7,220 bases of DNA. Origin: RGIG5327 sp045612485. GTDB lineage: Bacteria > Verrucomicrobiota > Lentisphaeria > Victivallales > UBA1829. A program made the translations under genes and the position numbers. The first letter of the stretch is position 1. The number at the start of each line of letters is the position of its first letter. Location: assembly GCA_045612485.1 (NCBI GenBank), contig JAZKZE010000088.1, forward strand, positions 1 through 7,220, read 5' to 3'. Shown in pieces: positions 1 to 6,010 of this stretch. Below the pieces are notes generated by a model that was given only the letters and a program-made list of their open reading frames with translations, made no database searches and was not told where the DNA came from.

Positions 1-152
1 TGATTTATTTCCCATTCAACATTTTGCTTACGACAGGCAACATTATAAAAATCTCACAAAAGAATTTTTCAAAAATCAATTTTTTCCTGCTCAAACATTG
101 CAAAAATACCTGTTTTTTGAAAATTATGGGACAGCTGTGCAATATTTTTGTA

Positions 153-1055
153 TTATTTCAGTACTGTCATTACAAGGCCGCAGACAATAAGAACCGTACC
201 CGCAAGTTTGGGAACAGATACTTTTTCATGCAATATAAGAATACCTGCGGCAACCCCCAGCGGCAGACTCATCTGGCGGAATACCTGTAAAAAGCTGATG
301 TTGGTGACCATACCCATTGCCGCAAGGACAAGCAGATAGGCTGCCGTATAAAAGACTCCGCAGATACAGGGGGCAAAGGATCGGATGCTTCTTGTGACAA
401 ATTCTTTTTTCTCCTCTTTGGAAAACAGTACAAGAAAAACAAGAGCGAGTGTAAGGAATACTTCCACAATAAAAAGATATGCCCCGGAATTGACCGCTTT
501 GCCTGATGCGGAACACCGGGTGAAAAGGGCTGTGGCAATACTGTCCATAAGAGTATAACCTGTCGTCCCTGCGGCGGCAAGAAGAATGGGCAGAAGCCCC
601 TTTACCGGAAATCCTTTGAAACTTAAAAGACTTTTCATATCCTTCTGCGGAAGGATCAGGCATCCTGCGGCAACAACAAAGAAGCCACCGCAGGCAACAG
701 CTCCGGGCGTTTCCCCCAGACGGAAAATGTAGGACAGAATGGCTACAAGAAGCACCGGAAGGGCGCGCACCATAGGGTATGCCATGGAAATATCGTTCCG
801 TTTATATGCCTGGAACAATCCTATGACATAGATAAACTCGAAAAATACACTTGCCGCAAGGCAGTACCAGAATTTTGCCGGAAGCATATCCCATTGTACC
901 TTTACCAGAAAGATGAAGGGCAGAAGGATGAGAACTGAAACAATGTTCACTACCAGATAAAATGCTCCGGAAGGACGGGCGGATTTACTGATAAAATTCC
1001 AGCCGGCATGAAGGAAAATAGAAAGAAAAATAAGGAAAAATGCGGATAATGTCAT
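153..1055 (-). CDS. EamA/DMT-superfamily inner-membrane transporter
   Basis: A 300-residue, very hydrophobic protein of the usual length for the drug/metabolite transporter superfamily. About ten membrane helices can be traced, roughly at residues 3-20, 33-52, 62-82, 95-111, 117-135, 152-172, 190-211, 228-247, 256-275 and 283-298, in the typical two-fold five-helix repeat. The N-terminal HAGWNFISK motif (16-24) and the AYPMVRALPV stretch (92-101) are typical of EamA proteins. It should sit in the inner membrane and move a small metabolite; the substrate cannot be inferred. The start is supported by TGGAG eight bases upstream of ATG. It is the last gene of the minus-strand cluster, separated from the glycosyltransferase by 74 bases that contain a good promoter, so it may be transcribed both with the operon and on its own. 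No convincing terminator hairpin was found after its stop. Confidence 0.88.
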   Translation of the reverse strand: MTLSAFFLIFLSIFLHAGWNFISKSARPSGAFYLVVNIVSVLILLPFIFLVKVQWDMLPAKFWYCLAASVFFEFIYVIGLFQAYKRNDISMAYPMVRALPVLLVAILSYIFRLGETPGAVACGGFFVVAAGCLILPQKDMKSLLSFKGFPVKGLLPILLAAAGTTGYTLMDSIATALFTRCSASGKAVNSGAYLFIVEVFLTLALVFLVLFSKEEKKEFVTRSIRSFAPCICGVFYTAAYLLVLAAMGMVTNISFLQVFRQMSLPLGVAAGILILHEKVSVPKLAGTVLIVCGLVMTVLK

Positions 1056-1093
1056 GGTTTGTTCTCCACTTGCTGTTGAAAAATAATCCTATT

Positions 1094-1121
1094 AATATAC
1101 CACATTATGCAGTATAATCAA
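1094..1121 (-). promoter_or_regulatory. Candidate sigma-70 promoter for the EamA transporter
   Basis: On the minus strand, TTGATT (1116-1121) and TATATT (1094-1099) are separated by 16 bases, and AA follows the -10 box. The promoter lies in the 74-base gap before the transporter gene, with the likely start of transcription about 30 bases upstream of the ATG. It matches the promoter of the first gene of the cluster in both boxes and in spacing, which makes chance less likely. Confidence 0.55.
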
Positions 1122-1129
1122 TCTCCCGC

Positions 1130-1855
1130 TTACTTTTCCCGCATGAAAATATATCTGAAAAGAAGATGCCGGTGCAGATGTACAATACGGAAATTATCTT
1201 TCCAAACATGAAAATGACTGACCCTCTCCTCTGCAGGGAGGTAATATACCTGTACGGCTACTTCTCTGAAAACGGCTCCGGAACGCAGCAGTTTGACGAG
1301 CATTTCCGTTTCCCAGTCATATTTTATGCTTTTGCAGATTATTTCTGACGCAAGTGCAACAGGATAGGCACGGAATCCGCTCTGGGTATCAGAGATCTTT
1401 ACTCCTGTTTCCATTCCGATGAAAAAATTGGAAAGAAATCGTCCAAGCTTTGAACGCAGGGGAACATTTTCCCTGAAAGTACGGCAGCCGCAGACCATAA
1501 GATTTTTTCCTTCTGCGAGAACCGGAAGGAAGGATGCTATATCGGAGGGATCATGCTGATCGTCCGCATCCAGAGTGATCATATAATCCACTTTTTTTCC
1601 CTCCGGGAGAGATGCAAGAAATTCCAGGGCGGTCTGCAATGCCTTTCCCTTTCCCTGATTGGTTTTGTGCTGTAAAAGAACCACAGGCAGGGAGGAAAGA
1701 GCTTTCTGCATACATACATCTGTACTGCCGTCATCCACGACAACGGTTATACCGCAATGCTGTAAAAGAACTTTTTCCACGACATTTCTTATGGTCGTAC
1801 CGTTATTATATACGCAGATCACTGCGGCACATTTCTTCCGGATATTTTCCATCAT
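1130..1855 (-). CDS. Family 2 glycosyltransferase (DPM1/polyprenyl-phosphate type)
   Basis: A 241-residue GT-A fold glycosyltransferase of family 2. Visible landmarks: VVVDDGSTD (38-46) for nucleotide binding, NQGKGKAL (66-73), the DAD metal-binding motif inside LDADDQHDP (95-103), DTQSGFRAYP (156-165), which is characteristic of dolichol-phosphate-mannose-synthase-like enzymes, and YDWETEML (179-186). The end, ERVSHFHVWKD (210-220), recalls GT2 enzymes found beside lipid or aryl-polyene biosynthesis genes. There is no C-terminal membrane segment, so it probably works at the cytoplasmic face on a lipid-linked or soluble acceptor; the sugar donor is unknown. It starts 5 bases after the stop of the glycoside-hydrolase-like gene, with a weak Shine-Dalgarno (TGGA) inside the end of that gene, so translational coupling is likely. 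ATG at 1852 is an equally possible start. Confidence 0.88.
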   Translation of the reverse strand: MMENIRKKCAAVICVYNNGTTIRNVVEKVLLQHCGITVVVDDGSTDVCMQKALSSLPVVLLQHKTNQGKGKALQTALEFLASLPEGKKVDYMITLDADDQHDPSDIASFLPVLAEGKNLMVCGCRTFRENVPLRSKLGRFLSNFFIGMETGVKISDTQSGFRAYPVALASEIICKSIKYDWETEMLVKLLRSGAVFREVAVQVYYLPAEERVSHFHVWKDNFRIVHLHRHLLFRYIFMREK

Positions 1856-1860
1856 ACTTT

Positions 1861-3825
1861 TTATTCCACTTCCACTTCAAGCAGGATCGTTCCGCAGGGC
1901 GGGATCTTTGCATACAGGAGCGAGTCGCCCTCCTGTGTTTTTCCGATTCTTACCGGAAGAGAGGGATCCTGTGTGAGCGCGGTAACTTTTTTTATATCCG
2001 CTTTCACCCGTATCACAGAATTCAAATAAACATTTTTTTCACTTCCGGCAATGATCCTGTAACTTTTTTCCCCGTTTTGCATACACCATACCCGCAAAAA
2101 TTCCGGTTCTTTTTCTGCAAGGACAAGAGAAGATTTTTCATTGATAAAGGCTGCGATACCTTTGACAAGTTCTGCGGATATATGTTTTTCACTCAACCGG
2201 GTGAGCCAGGAGGAGGATTCCTGTAATTTTTCCGCTTTCTGCCACAGGATCTCTTCCCGGGAAAATTCTTTTTCTTCACAGAAAAATACGGCAGAAGATG
2301 ATCCATCTTTCTGTAAACCAACTTCCACTGTATAAGTAAATTTTTTCCGCAGTTTTTCCACCGAAGAGTCTGCAAGGAAACAGGGGTGGAAGATCACAAG
2401 AAGAGAATCTTTTTTATCAGATTTTTCCAGAATATATTCTGTGGTGAGTATGGAAGGAAGTACGGCTCCCGCATGGATCAATTCATATAAAAGAGTGTGA
2501 CTGCTCGCAACGCGTTCCTCCATAGAGGTGGAGGCATAAAACGCAAATTCCCGGTCGAAGGCGGCATTGTCCCACAATATATGGGCGCAGGGGAGATCTG
2601 TCATATTGCCGGAGGCGGCTTTCTTCCGTATGGAATCAATGACCTGCCACTCACCGGAAGTGATGCCGTCCCCCAGACATTCCAGTATGCCTTCCGCACA
2701 ACGTCTGAAATTGCAGAAATGGTGAAAAAGAGTATAGGCTTCCGTTCTCATGCGGCAGGGGGCATGACGTAAGGCATTATACTGTTCCATACCGTCTTTG
2801 ATACAGCCGAGAAGCCAGAGGGGAGTATCCGGGATCATCGCCTTTATCCGCATAAGCATGGAACGGCACTTTTCTATACAGGAGCTTTCCGTATCGTTCC
2901 ATCCTTCCAGTTCCAGAACGGCAGCAGAGGCTTCCGCAAAAAAGCCGTCTATGCCGGAAGCTGCAAGAAGTCTGTAATCGATCCCGTAACGGAAAAGAGC
3001 CTCATGGGGATCTCTTGTCCAGCAGGTATTCAGAAAACATAACAGATTTTCTTTTTTCAGGCGGGAAGCGATCTTTTTCCAGAAGGAAGCGTGTCTTTGA
3101 GCGTGGAAAAGAGCCCACTCTTTACGATATTTTTTCAAAATGAAGTCTGCCATTTCCCCAATGGGAAGATCCGGAAGAATGATTTTTGTATAGTTGGAAA
3201 ACTGTGTAAGCATATCGGAGGAAAAATCCGCATCGCACAACGCATATCTGGGATGCCCGAACCCGTCGCAGCCGTGGAATCCTGCAAAGCCGTAATCCTT
3301 CAGAAAGGCAATAAGCCGGTCTGCAAAAAAATCTTCATATAAAGAACCGTCCGCAAGATGTTTCAGAGGAAAAATACAACTGGTATTGATACCTTTTTTA
3401 TTGATGTACATAACCTCCGGGTGCAGATCTGCCCAGTAATCTTTTTTTCTGCGCAAGGAAAGATGTTCTGCCGTACTTTCTGTAACCGTCATATCGAAAA
3501 ATGATGGCAGCACTTTTACAGAATGTTTTGCAAATTCCGAAATGAGGTTCCGCAGTTCAAAAGCACTCCAATCCTGCCGGGAACGTTCTTCATTTGCCGG
3601 TCTTCCGTAATAGGAACACTGTTCATCGCCGATAAGGAAATCTTCTTTCAATCCTTTATGGGTATGAAGCATCTGTGTACTGAATAGAAGAAGGGAAACA
3701 AGTTCCGGTTTTTCCGGCATCCTGTCCAGATATTCCTGCACACCGTAATCGCTTTTTGTACGGTCGAAACCGATCAGCTCCACCCATATACCTTTTTTAC
3801 AGTTTTCAAACATATTTTTTCTCAC
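1861..3825 (-). CDS. Glycoside-hydrolase-like TIM-barrel protein, family not recognised
   Basis: A large protein of 654 residues without a signal peptide, so probably cytoplasmic. I do not recognise a named family. Residues about 12-390 read as a (beta/alpha)8 barrel: alternating strands and helices, with strand-end motifs such as LPSFFDMT (106-113), GFAGFHGCDGFG (179-190), CFLNTCWTRDP (263-273), GIDGFFAEAS (291-300) and LWLLGCIKDG (336-345). D187 and E298 lie where clan GH-A enzymes hold catalytic acids (inference). Residues about 415-510 look like an alpha/beta domain resembling the GH42 trimerisation domain, and the last ~65 residues are a beta-sandwich ending in the typical IPPCGTILLEVEV. 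Residues near 510-580 are mixed. The start is GTG at 3825, overlapping the amidohydrolase stop by 4 bases; ATG at 3813 (650 residues) is an alternative. The overlap and the 5-base gap downstream place it in the core of the operon. The protein is cysteine-rich, which fits a cytoplasmic location. Confidence 0.8.
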   Translation of the reverse strand: MRKNMFENCKKGIWVELIGFDRTKSDYGVQEYLDRMPEKPELVSLLLFSTQMLHTHKGLKEDFLIGDEQCSYYGRPANEERSRQDWSAFELRNLISEFAKHSVKVLPSFFDMTVTESTAEHLSLRRKKDYWADLHPEVMYINKKGINTSCIFPLKHLADGSLYEDFFADRLIAFLKDYGFAGFHGCDGFGHPRYALCDADFSSDMLTQFSNYTKIILPDLPIGEMADFILKKYRKEWALFHAQRHASFWKKIASRLKKENLLCFLNTCWTRDPHEALFRYGIDYRLLAASGIDGFFAEASAAVLELEGWNDTESSCIEKCRSMLMRIKAMIPDTPLWLLGCIKDGMEQYNALRHAPCRMRTEAYTLFHHFCNFRRCAEGILECLGDGITSGEWQVIDSIRKKAASGNMTDLPCAHILWDNAAFDREFAFYASTSMEERVASSHTLLYELIHAGAVLPSILTTEYILEKSDKKDSLLVIFHPCFLADSSVEKLRKKFTYTVEVGLQKDGSSSAVFFCEEKEFSREEILWQKAEKLQESSSWLTRLSEKHISAELVKGIAAFINEKSSLVLAEKEPEFLRVWCMQNGEKSYRIIAGSEKNVYLNSVIRVKADIKKVTALTQDPSLPVRIGKTQEGDSLLYAKIPPCGTILLEVEVE

Positions 3826-5009
3826 TCTTCAAAACAGTCTGCTTTTCTGAAATCTTCTTCCACCTGCTGACGGAAGGATTTTTCTGTTATAAATTTCCAT
3901 GCACTTTCCGCCATACACTCTCCTGCGGTAAACATGCTTTCCAATGCCTTTTTTTCACCGGAAAAACAATGAAATTCCTTTGTATGGGCGGCGGCTTTTT
4001 TCATAATGGGGAAATGTAAATGACACCCCGGTTTCCTCTGGCTGAAAATCCCGAAGTCCGTCCCGGCAAAACATCCTCCCCGCTGGGGTATGGCACAATT
4101 TGCCCTGCCGCCGTGTTTTTCCACAGCATCCAGAAATGCCCTGTTCAGAGCTCTGTTGGGGCGGGTAGGGACCAGTCCCCTGTTCCGGATGATCTCTACT
4201 TTTGTACCGGTCATCATTGCCGCACCTTCCGCCATCTGACACAGAATCTCTGTATATTCTTCCAGACGGGAAGGATCCTGACTGCGGACAGTATAGGAAC
4301 TTTCCGTTGTCAGAGGAAGCATATTGGATCTTGTGCCGCCATCGGTGATCACGCCTGTAATGGCAACATCCCGGGGGAAAAAGTGTCGCCGTAAAGCCAC
4401 CGCCTGATAGAGCAGATTCTGGGCATCCAGCGGGTTGACAAAGGCGGGATTTGCCATTCTTGCCGCCCCGGAACCGCCTGTTCCGGAATAGATGATCCGG
4501 ACTCCTTTCAGGCCGGAATAAGCAATATCCCCCAGAAAAGATTCGCCGCCAATAGGATGAGCCATAAGGAAGGCATCGGCTTCATCGGCTTCGGTGCTAT
4601 CGGCTATTTTATATTTGCCGCCGTATGTTTCTTCCGCCGGACAGCCGAACAGAATGACTTTTCCCGGAATATTTTTTTCTTCAAGCATGTTTTTCAGAGA
4701 TAAGGCGGCAATAAGACTGCTTCCCATAATAAGAGGATGACCGCATCCGTGTTTCACTTCCGGCAGGGCATCATATTCCGCACAGAAAGCAAAGGAGGGA
4801 ATATATTCTCCTTCTTTTCCATTCACGGTGAAAACTGCTTTGTAAGCCGTCTTTTCCCCGGCGATGGGGGATTTGACAGTAAAGCCCTGTTTTTTCAGAA
4901 AATCCACCTGAAGGGAACAGGCAAAAAACTCTTCCCCGGACAGTTCCGGATTTTCCCGGACTTTTTTCACCAGTTCCGATACCATATTTTTTATTTCCGG
5001 AGAGAGCAT
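3822..5009 (-). CDS. M20 family metal-dependent amidohydrolase (M20D/AbgB-like)
   Basis: A 395-residue cytoplasmic hydrolase that should cleave an amide bond of an N-acyl amino acid, aminobenzoyl-glutamate-like or N-acyl amino-sugar substrate. The two-metal site is visible: HGCGH (87-91), with C89 and H91 as ligands; PAEE (124-127), with the catalytic base and a bridging ligand; MAHP (149-152), with H151; and AAHTKEFH (340-347), with H342. The lid domain (about 165-280) carries GVITDGGTRSNMLP (219-232), as in M20D enzymes. Two oddities are seen: CGH is followed by PLIMG rather than the usual N, and the lid motif normally written GK(G/S)xHA reads SGTGGSGAA (175-183), without the histidine. The start at 5009 is chosen because AAGGAG (5016-5021) lies 6 bases upstream; an in-frame ATG at 5036 would fall only about 9 bases after the predicted transcription start. 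It is the first gene of the operon. Confidence 0.88.
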   Translation of the reverse strand: MLSPEIKNMVSELVKKVRENPELSGEEFFACSLQVDFLKKQGFTVKSPIAGEKTAYKAVFTVNGKEGEYIPSFAFCAEYDALPEVKHGCGHPLIMGSSLIAALSLKNMLEEKNIPGKVILFGCPAEETYGGKYKIADSTEADEADAFLMAHPIGGESFLGDIAYSGLKGVRIIYSGTGGSGAARMANPAFVNPLDAQNLLYQAVALRRHFFPRDVAITGVITDGGTRSNMLPLTTESSYTVRSQDPSRLEEYTEILCQMAEGAAMMTGTKVEIIRNRGLVPTRPNRALNRAFLDAVEKHGGRANCAIPQRGGCFAGTDFGIFSQRKPGCHLHFPIMKKAAAHTKEFHCFSGEKKALESMFTAGECMAESAWKFITEKSFRQQVEEDFRKADCFEE

Positions 5010-5015
5010 AAAAGA

Positions 5016-5021
5016 CTCCTT
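5016..5021 (-). promoter_or_regulatory. Ribosome-binding site that decides the amidohydrolase start
   Basis: AAGGAG with a 6-base spacer before ATG at 5009. It lies inside the reading frame opened by the ATG at 5036, which has no comparable site, so the shorter protein is preferred. Confidence 0.75.
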
Positions 5022-5051
5022 CTTACTTAATGACATATATTGTTCTTTCTT

Positions 5052-5079
5052 AATATACAGGCATACAGGGAAAAATCAA
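5052..5079 (-). promoter_or_regulatory. Candidate sigma-70 promoter of the amidohydrolase operon
   Basis: On the minus strand, TTGATT (5074-5079) and TATATT (5052-5057) are separated by 16 bases. The predicted transcription start near 5045 leaves a leader of about 35 bases containing the AAGGAG ribosome-binding site. The boxes and spacing are the same as in the promoter at 1094-1121. Confidence 0.6.
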
Positions 5080-5199
5080 TAGATGTGAAAACAGGAAAAG
5101 GGGGTTTATTTATATGGATTTTCTTTTTTCTCCCGTTTTTTTCTGTAAAAATTATAAAAAGTGATTTGCGTTTTTTCAAAGTGGATGTAGATTAATGTA

Positions 5200-5233
5200 A
5201 TCAGTCATACGCTTATTGTGTATGATTTCTGAT
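5200..5233. repeat. Interrupted inverted repeat just upstream of the tRNA
   Basis: ATCAG plus TCATAC (5200-5210) pairs with GTATGA (5220-5225) and CTGAT (5229-5233), with a 9-base centre and a 3-base bulge. The right arm overlaps TATGAT (5221-5226), which could be the -10 box of the tRNA promoter, about 15 bases before the mature 5' end. It could be an operator or a transcript hairpin; no function is shown. Confidence 0.4.
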
Positions 5234-5240
5234 CTCGGAC

Positions 5241-5317
5241 GGAACCATAGCTCAGTCGGTTAGAGCAGGTGACTCATAATCTCCGGGTCGGGGGTTCAAG
5301 TCCCTCTGGTTCCACCA
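5241..5317 (+). tRNA. tRNA with anticodon CAU (probably tRNA-Ile2; elongator Met possible)
   Basis: A complete 77-base cloverleaf with encoded CCA. Acceptor stem GGAACCA/TGGTTCC, D stem GCTC/GAGC, anticodon loop CTCATAA with CAT at 5275-5277, variable loop GGGTC, T stem GGGGG/CCCTC around TTCAAGT, discriminator A. The GACTCATAATC anticodon arm resembles tRNA-Ile2, whose wobble C is converted to lysidine by TilS so that it reads AUA; elongator tRNA-Met more often shows CATAACC. This identity is an inference and a scanner would call it Met. It is not the initiator: the anticodon stem lacks three G-C pairs and the first acceptor pair is a normal G-C. The anticodon stem GGTGA/TCTCC has a U-U mismatch at pair 29-41. 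The gene stands alone, between the divergent operon promoter and the phage-derived region, and its 3' end is a candidate integration site. Confidence 0.92.
5285..5317. other. Candidate prophage attachment site in the tRNA 3' end
   Basis: Phage genes begin within about 150 bases downstream of the tRNA 3' end, with only a terminator and short repeats in between. Tyrosine-recombinase phages commonly use the T arm and acceptor end of a tRNA as the crossover core and restore it on integration. The exact core cannot be set from one end of the element, and no integrase gene is in the window. Confidence 0.35.
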
Positions 5318-5337
5318 TGATTTTGAAGGAGTTATAA

Positions 5338-5370
5338 AAGTTTGAGAGAGTAAAAAGGTCTCAAAAACTT
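5338..5370. repeat. Imperfect inverted repeat after the tRNA
   Basis: AAGTTTGAGA (5338-5347) faces TCTCAAAAACTT (5359-5370) with an 11-base loop and a two-base bulge. On the minus strand the right side is followed by TTAT, so it could act as a weak second terminator for the phage operon; it may equally be part of an attachment region. Confidence 0.4.
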
Positions 5371-5390
5371 CCCAATAACTTTCCAATAAC
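5369..5390 (+). repeat. Tandem 11-base direct repeat
   Basis: TTCCCAATAAC (5369-5379) is followed directly by TTTCCAATAAC (5380-5390), with one difference. Short direct repeats flanking a tRNA-borne crossover site are what arm-type integrase binding sites look like; that role is an inference. Confidence 0.45.
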
Positions 5391-5399
5391 ATATAAAAA

Positions 5400-5443
5400 G
5401 AAGCCTCTGAAGTGCTGAAAAACACTCCGGAGGCTTCCTTTTT
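5400..5443. terminator. Bidirectional Rho-independent terminator
   Basis: A perfect 8-base outer stem, GAAGCCTC (5400-5407) with GAGGCTTC (5430-5437), continues inward as GAAGTG/CACTCC with one mismatch around an A-rich loop. On the plus strand it is followed by CTTTTT (5438-5443). On the minus strand the run AAAAA at 5395-5399 gives TTTTT. It ends the minus-strand phage transcript just after the lipoprotein stop at 5469 and would also stop read-through from the tRNA. Confidence 0.85.
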
Positions 5444-5468
5444 ATGCAGGAAAAGCTTTTTTTTATCT

Positions 5469-5840
5469 TTATTTATTCTTTTTCTGCATGATTTCTGCCA
5501 ATTTCTGCAAAATTGCCGTCATATCTGCGCCGGCTGGCATGGCTACCGTCAGAAATCTTTTCTTTGTAATACTTTCCGCGTTCCAGATCGATGCGGCAGA
5601 CTCTTCCCGGAAGGTGATCGCGTTCGTTCCCGCCTGTACAGAAGAATAATCGCCAGAGATGAATGTCGTCTTCAATTCCGGGATCTTCGTTTCCGGGTCT
5701 ATGCCGATGTGGGCATCGGTATAAAGAGCGTTCGCGGAAATATTCTTTTTAGTGATCCCTCCTGCGATTGTCTGCGCGGTTTGGCACCCGGTAAGTATTG
5801 CGGCCGCAGAAATTACGGCCAGAAGAATGATTTTTTTCAT
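5469..5840 (-). CDS. Small phage-associated lipoprotein of unknown function
   Basis: A 123-residue secreted lipoprotein. MKK, a hydrophobic core (residues 4-15) and the lipobox LTGC (16-19) form a clear signal-peptidase II site with C19 as the lipidated residue; Q at +2 fits outer-membrane sorting. The mature part (about 105 residues) contains IGIDPETKIPELKTTFISGD (45-64), NAITFREESAAS (73-84) and a C-terminal helix ending in lysines. I do not recognise a family. The start at 5840 is preferred because AAAGGGA (5846-5852) lies 5 bases upstream and because the signal peptide must be N-terminal. However, the frame remains open upstream to an ATG at 5978, giving a 169-residue form with a tape-measure-like leader. 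It is the last gene before the terminator and the tRNA, where prophages often carry host-altering genes such as superinfection-exclusion lipoproteins. That role is speculation here. Confidence 0.72.
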   Translation of the reverse strand: MKKIILLAVISAAAILTGCQTAQTIAGGITKKNISANALYTDAHIGIDPETKIPELKTTFISGDYSSVQAGTNAITFREESAASIWNAESITKKRFLTVAMPAGADMTAILQKLAEIMQKKNK

Positions 5841-5978
5841 CTTTTTCCCTTTCTTTTCTTTGTGAATATCTGTTGATTTTTCTACAACTTCTTTTGTTTT
5901 CTTGATTTCTTCTTGCGTTTTTTTTAATTTCTCATCAAAAGAGGATGTATCTGCAGAAATATTTACTTTTATCGACAT
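5841..5978 (-). pseudogene. Tape-measure-like N-terminal leader, in frame with the lipoprotein gene
   Basis: Forty-six codons from ATG at 5978 encode a piece beginning MSIKVNISADTSSFDEKL, followed by a lysine/glutamate-rich helix. The pattern of a short strand, then I-x-A-D-x-S-x-F and an amphipathic helix is typical of the extreme N-terminus of phage tail tape measure proteins, which usually run for many hundreds of residues. Here the frame runs without a stop into the signal peptide of the lipoprotein. AAAGGA-like bases about 12 positions upstream give a modest ribosome-binding site. It is most likely the stump of a tape measure gene whose body was deleted; alternatively it is a short coding leader or a genuine 169-residue fusion. 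The position after a small ORF matches the normal chaperone/tape-measure order in siphophages. Confidence 0.45.
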
Positions 5979-6010
5979 AGCCGCTTGCTTTCCTTTCTAT
6001 CTGATGTATA

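Noticed and set aside
1..152. Possible terminator after the transporter gene
   Set aside because: The stretch is A+T-rich with several T runs, but no stable stem directly before a T run was found; nothing else is supported there.
1612..2226. A 204-codon plus-strand open frame spanning the glycosyltransferase start and the end of the barrel gene
   Set aside because: It lies antisense across two well-supported genes, and its product is a low-plausibility mix of F, R and C.
5010..5036. Nine-codon N-terminal extension of the amidohydrolase from the ATG at 5036
   Set aside because: The strong AAGGAG site lies inside this extension, and the predicted transcription start is too close to 5036 to leave room for a ribosome-binding site.
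5317..5337. Six-codon ORF starting at the last base of the tRNA CCA (MILKEL)
   Set aside because: It starts within the mature tRNA end, has no ribosome-binding site and is too short to support.
5369..5390. Start of a CRISPR array
   Set aside because: There are only two adjacent 11-base copies with no spacer between them and no cas genes in the window.
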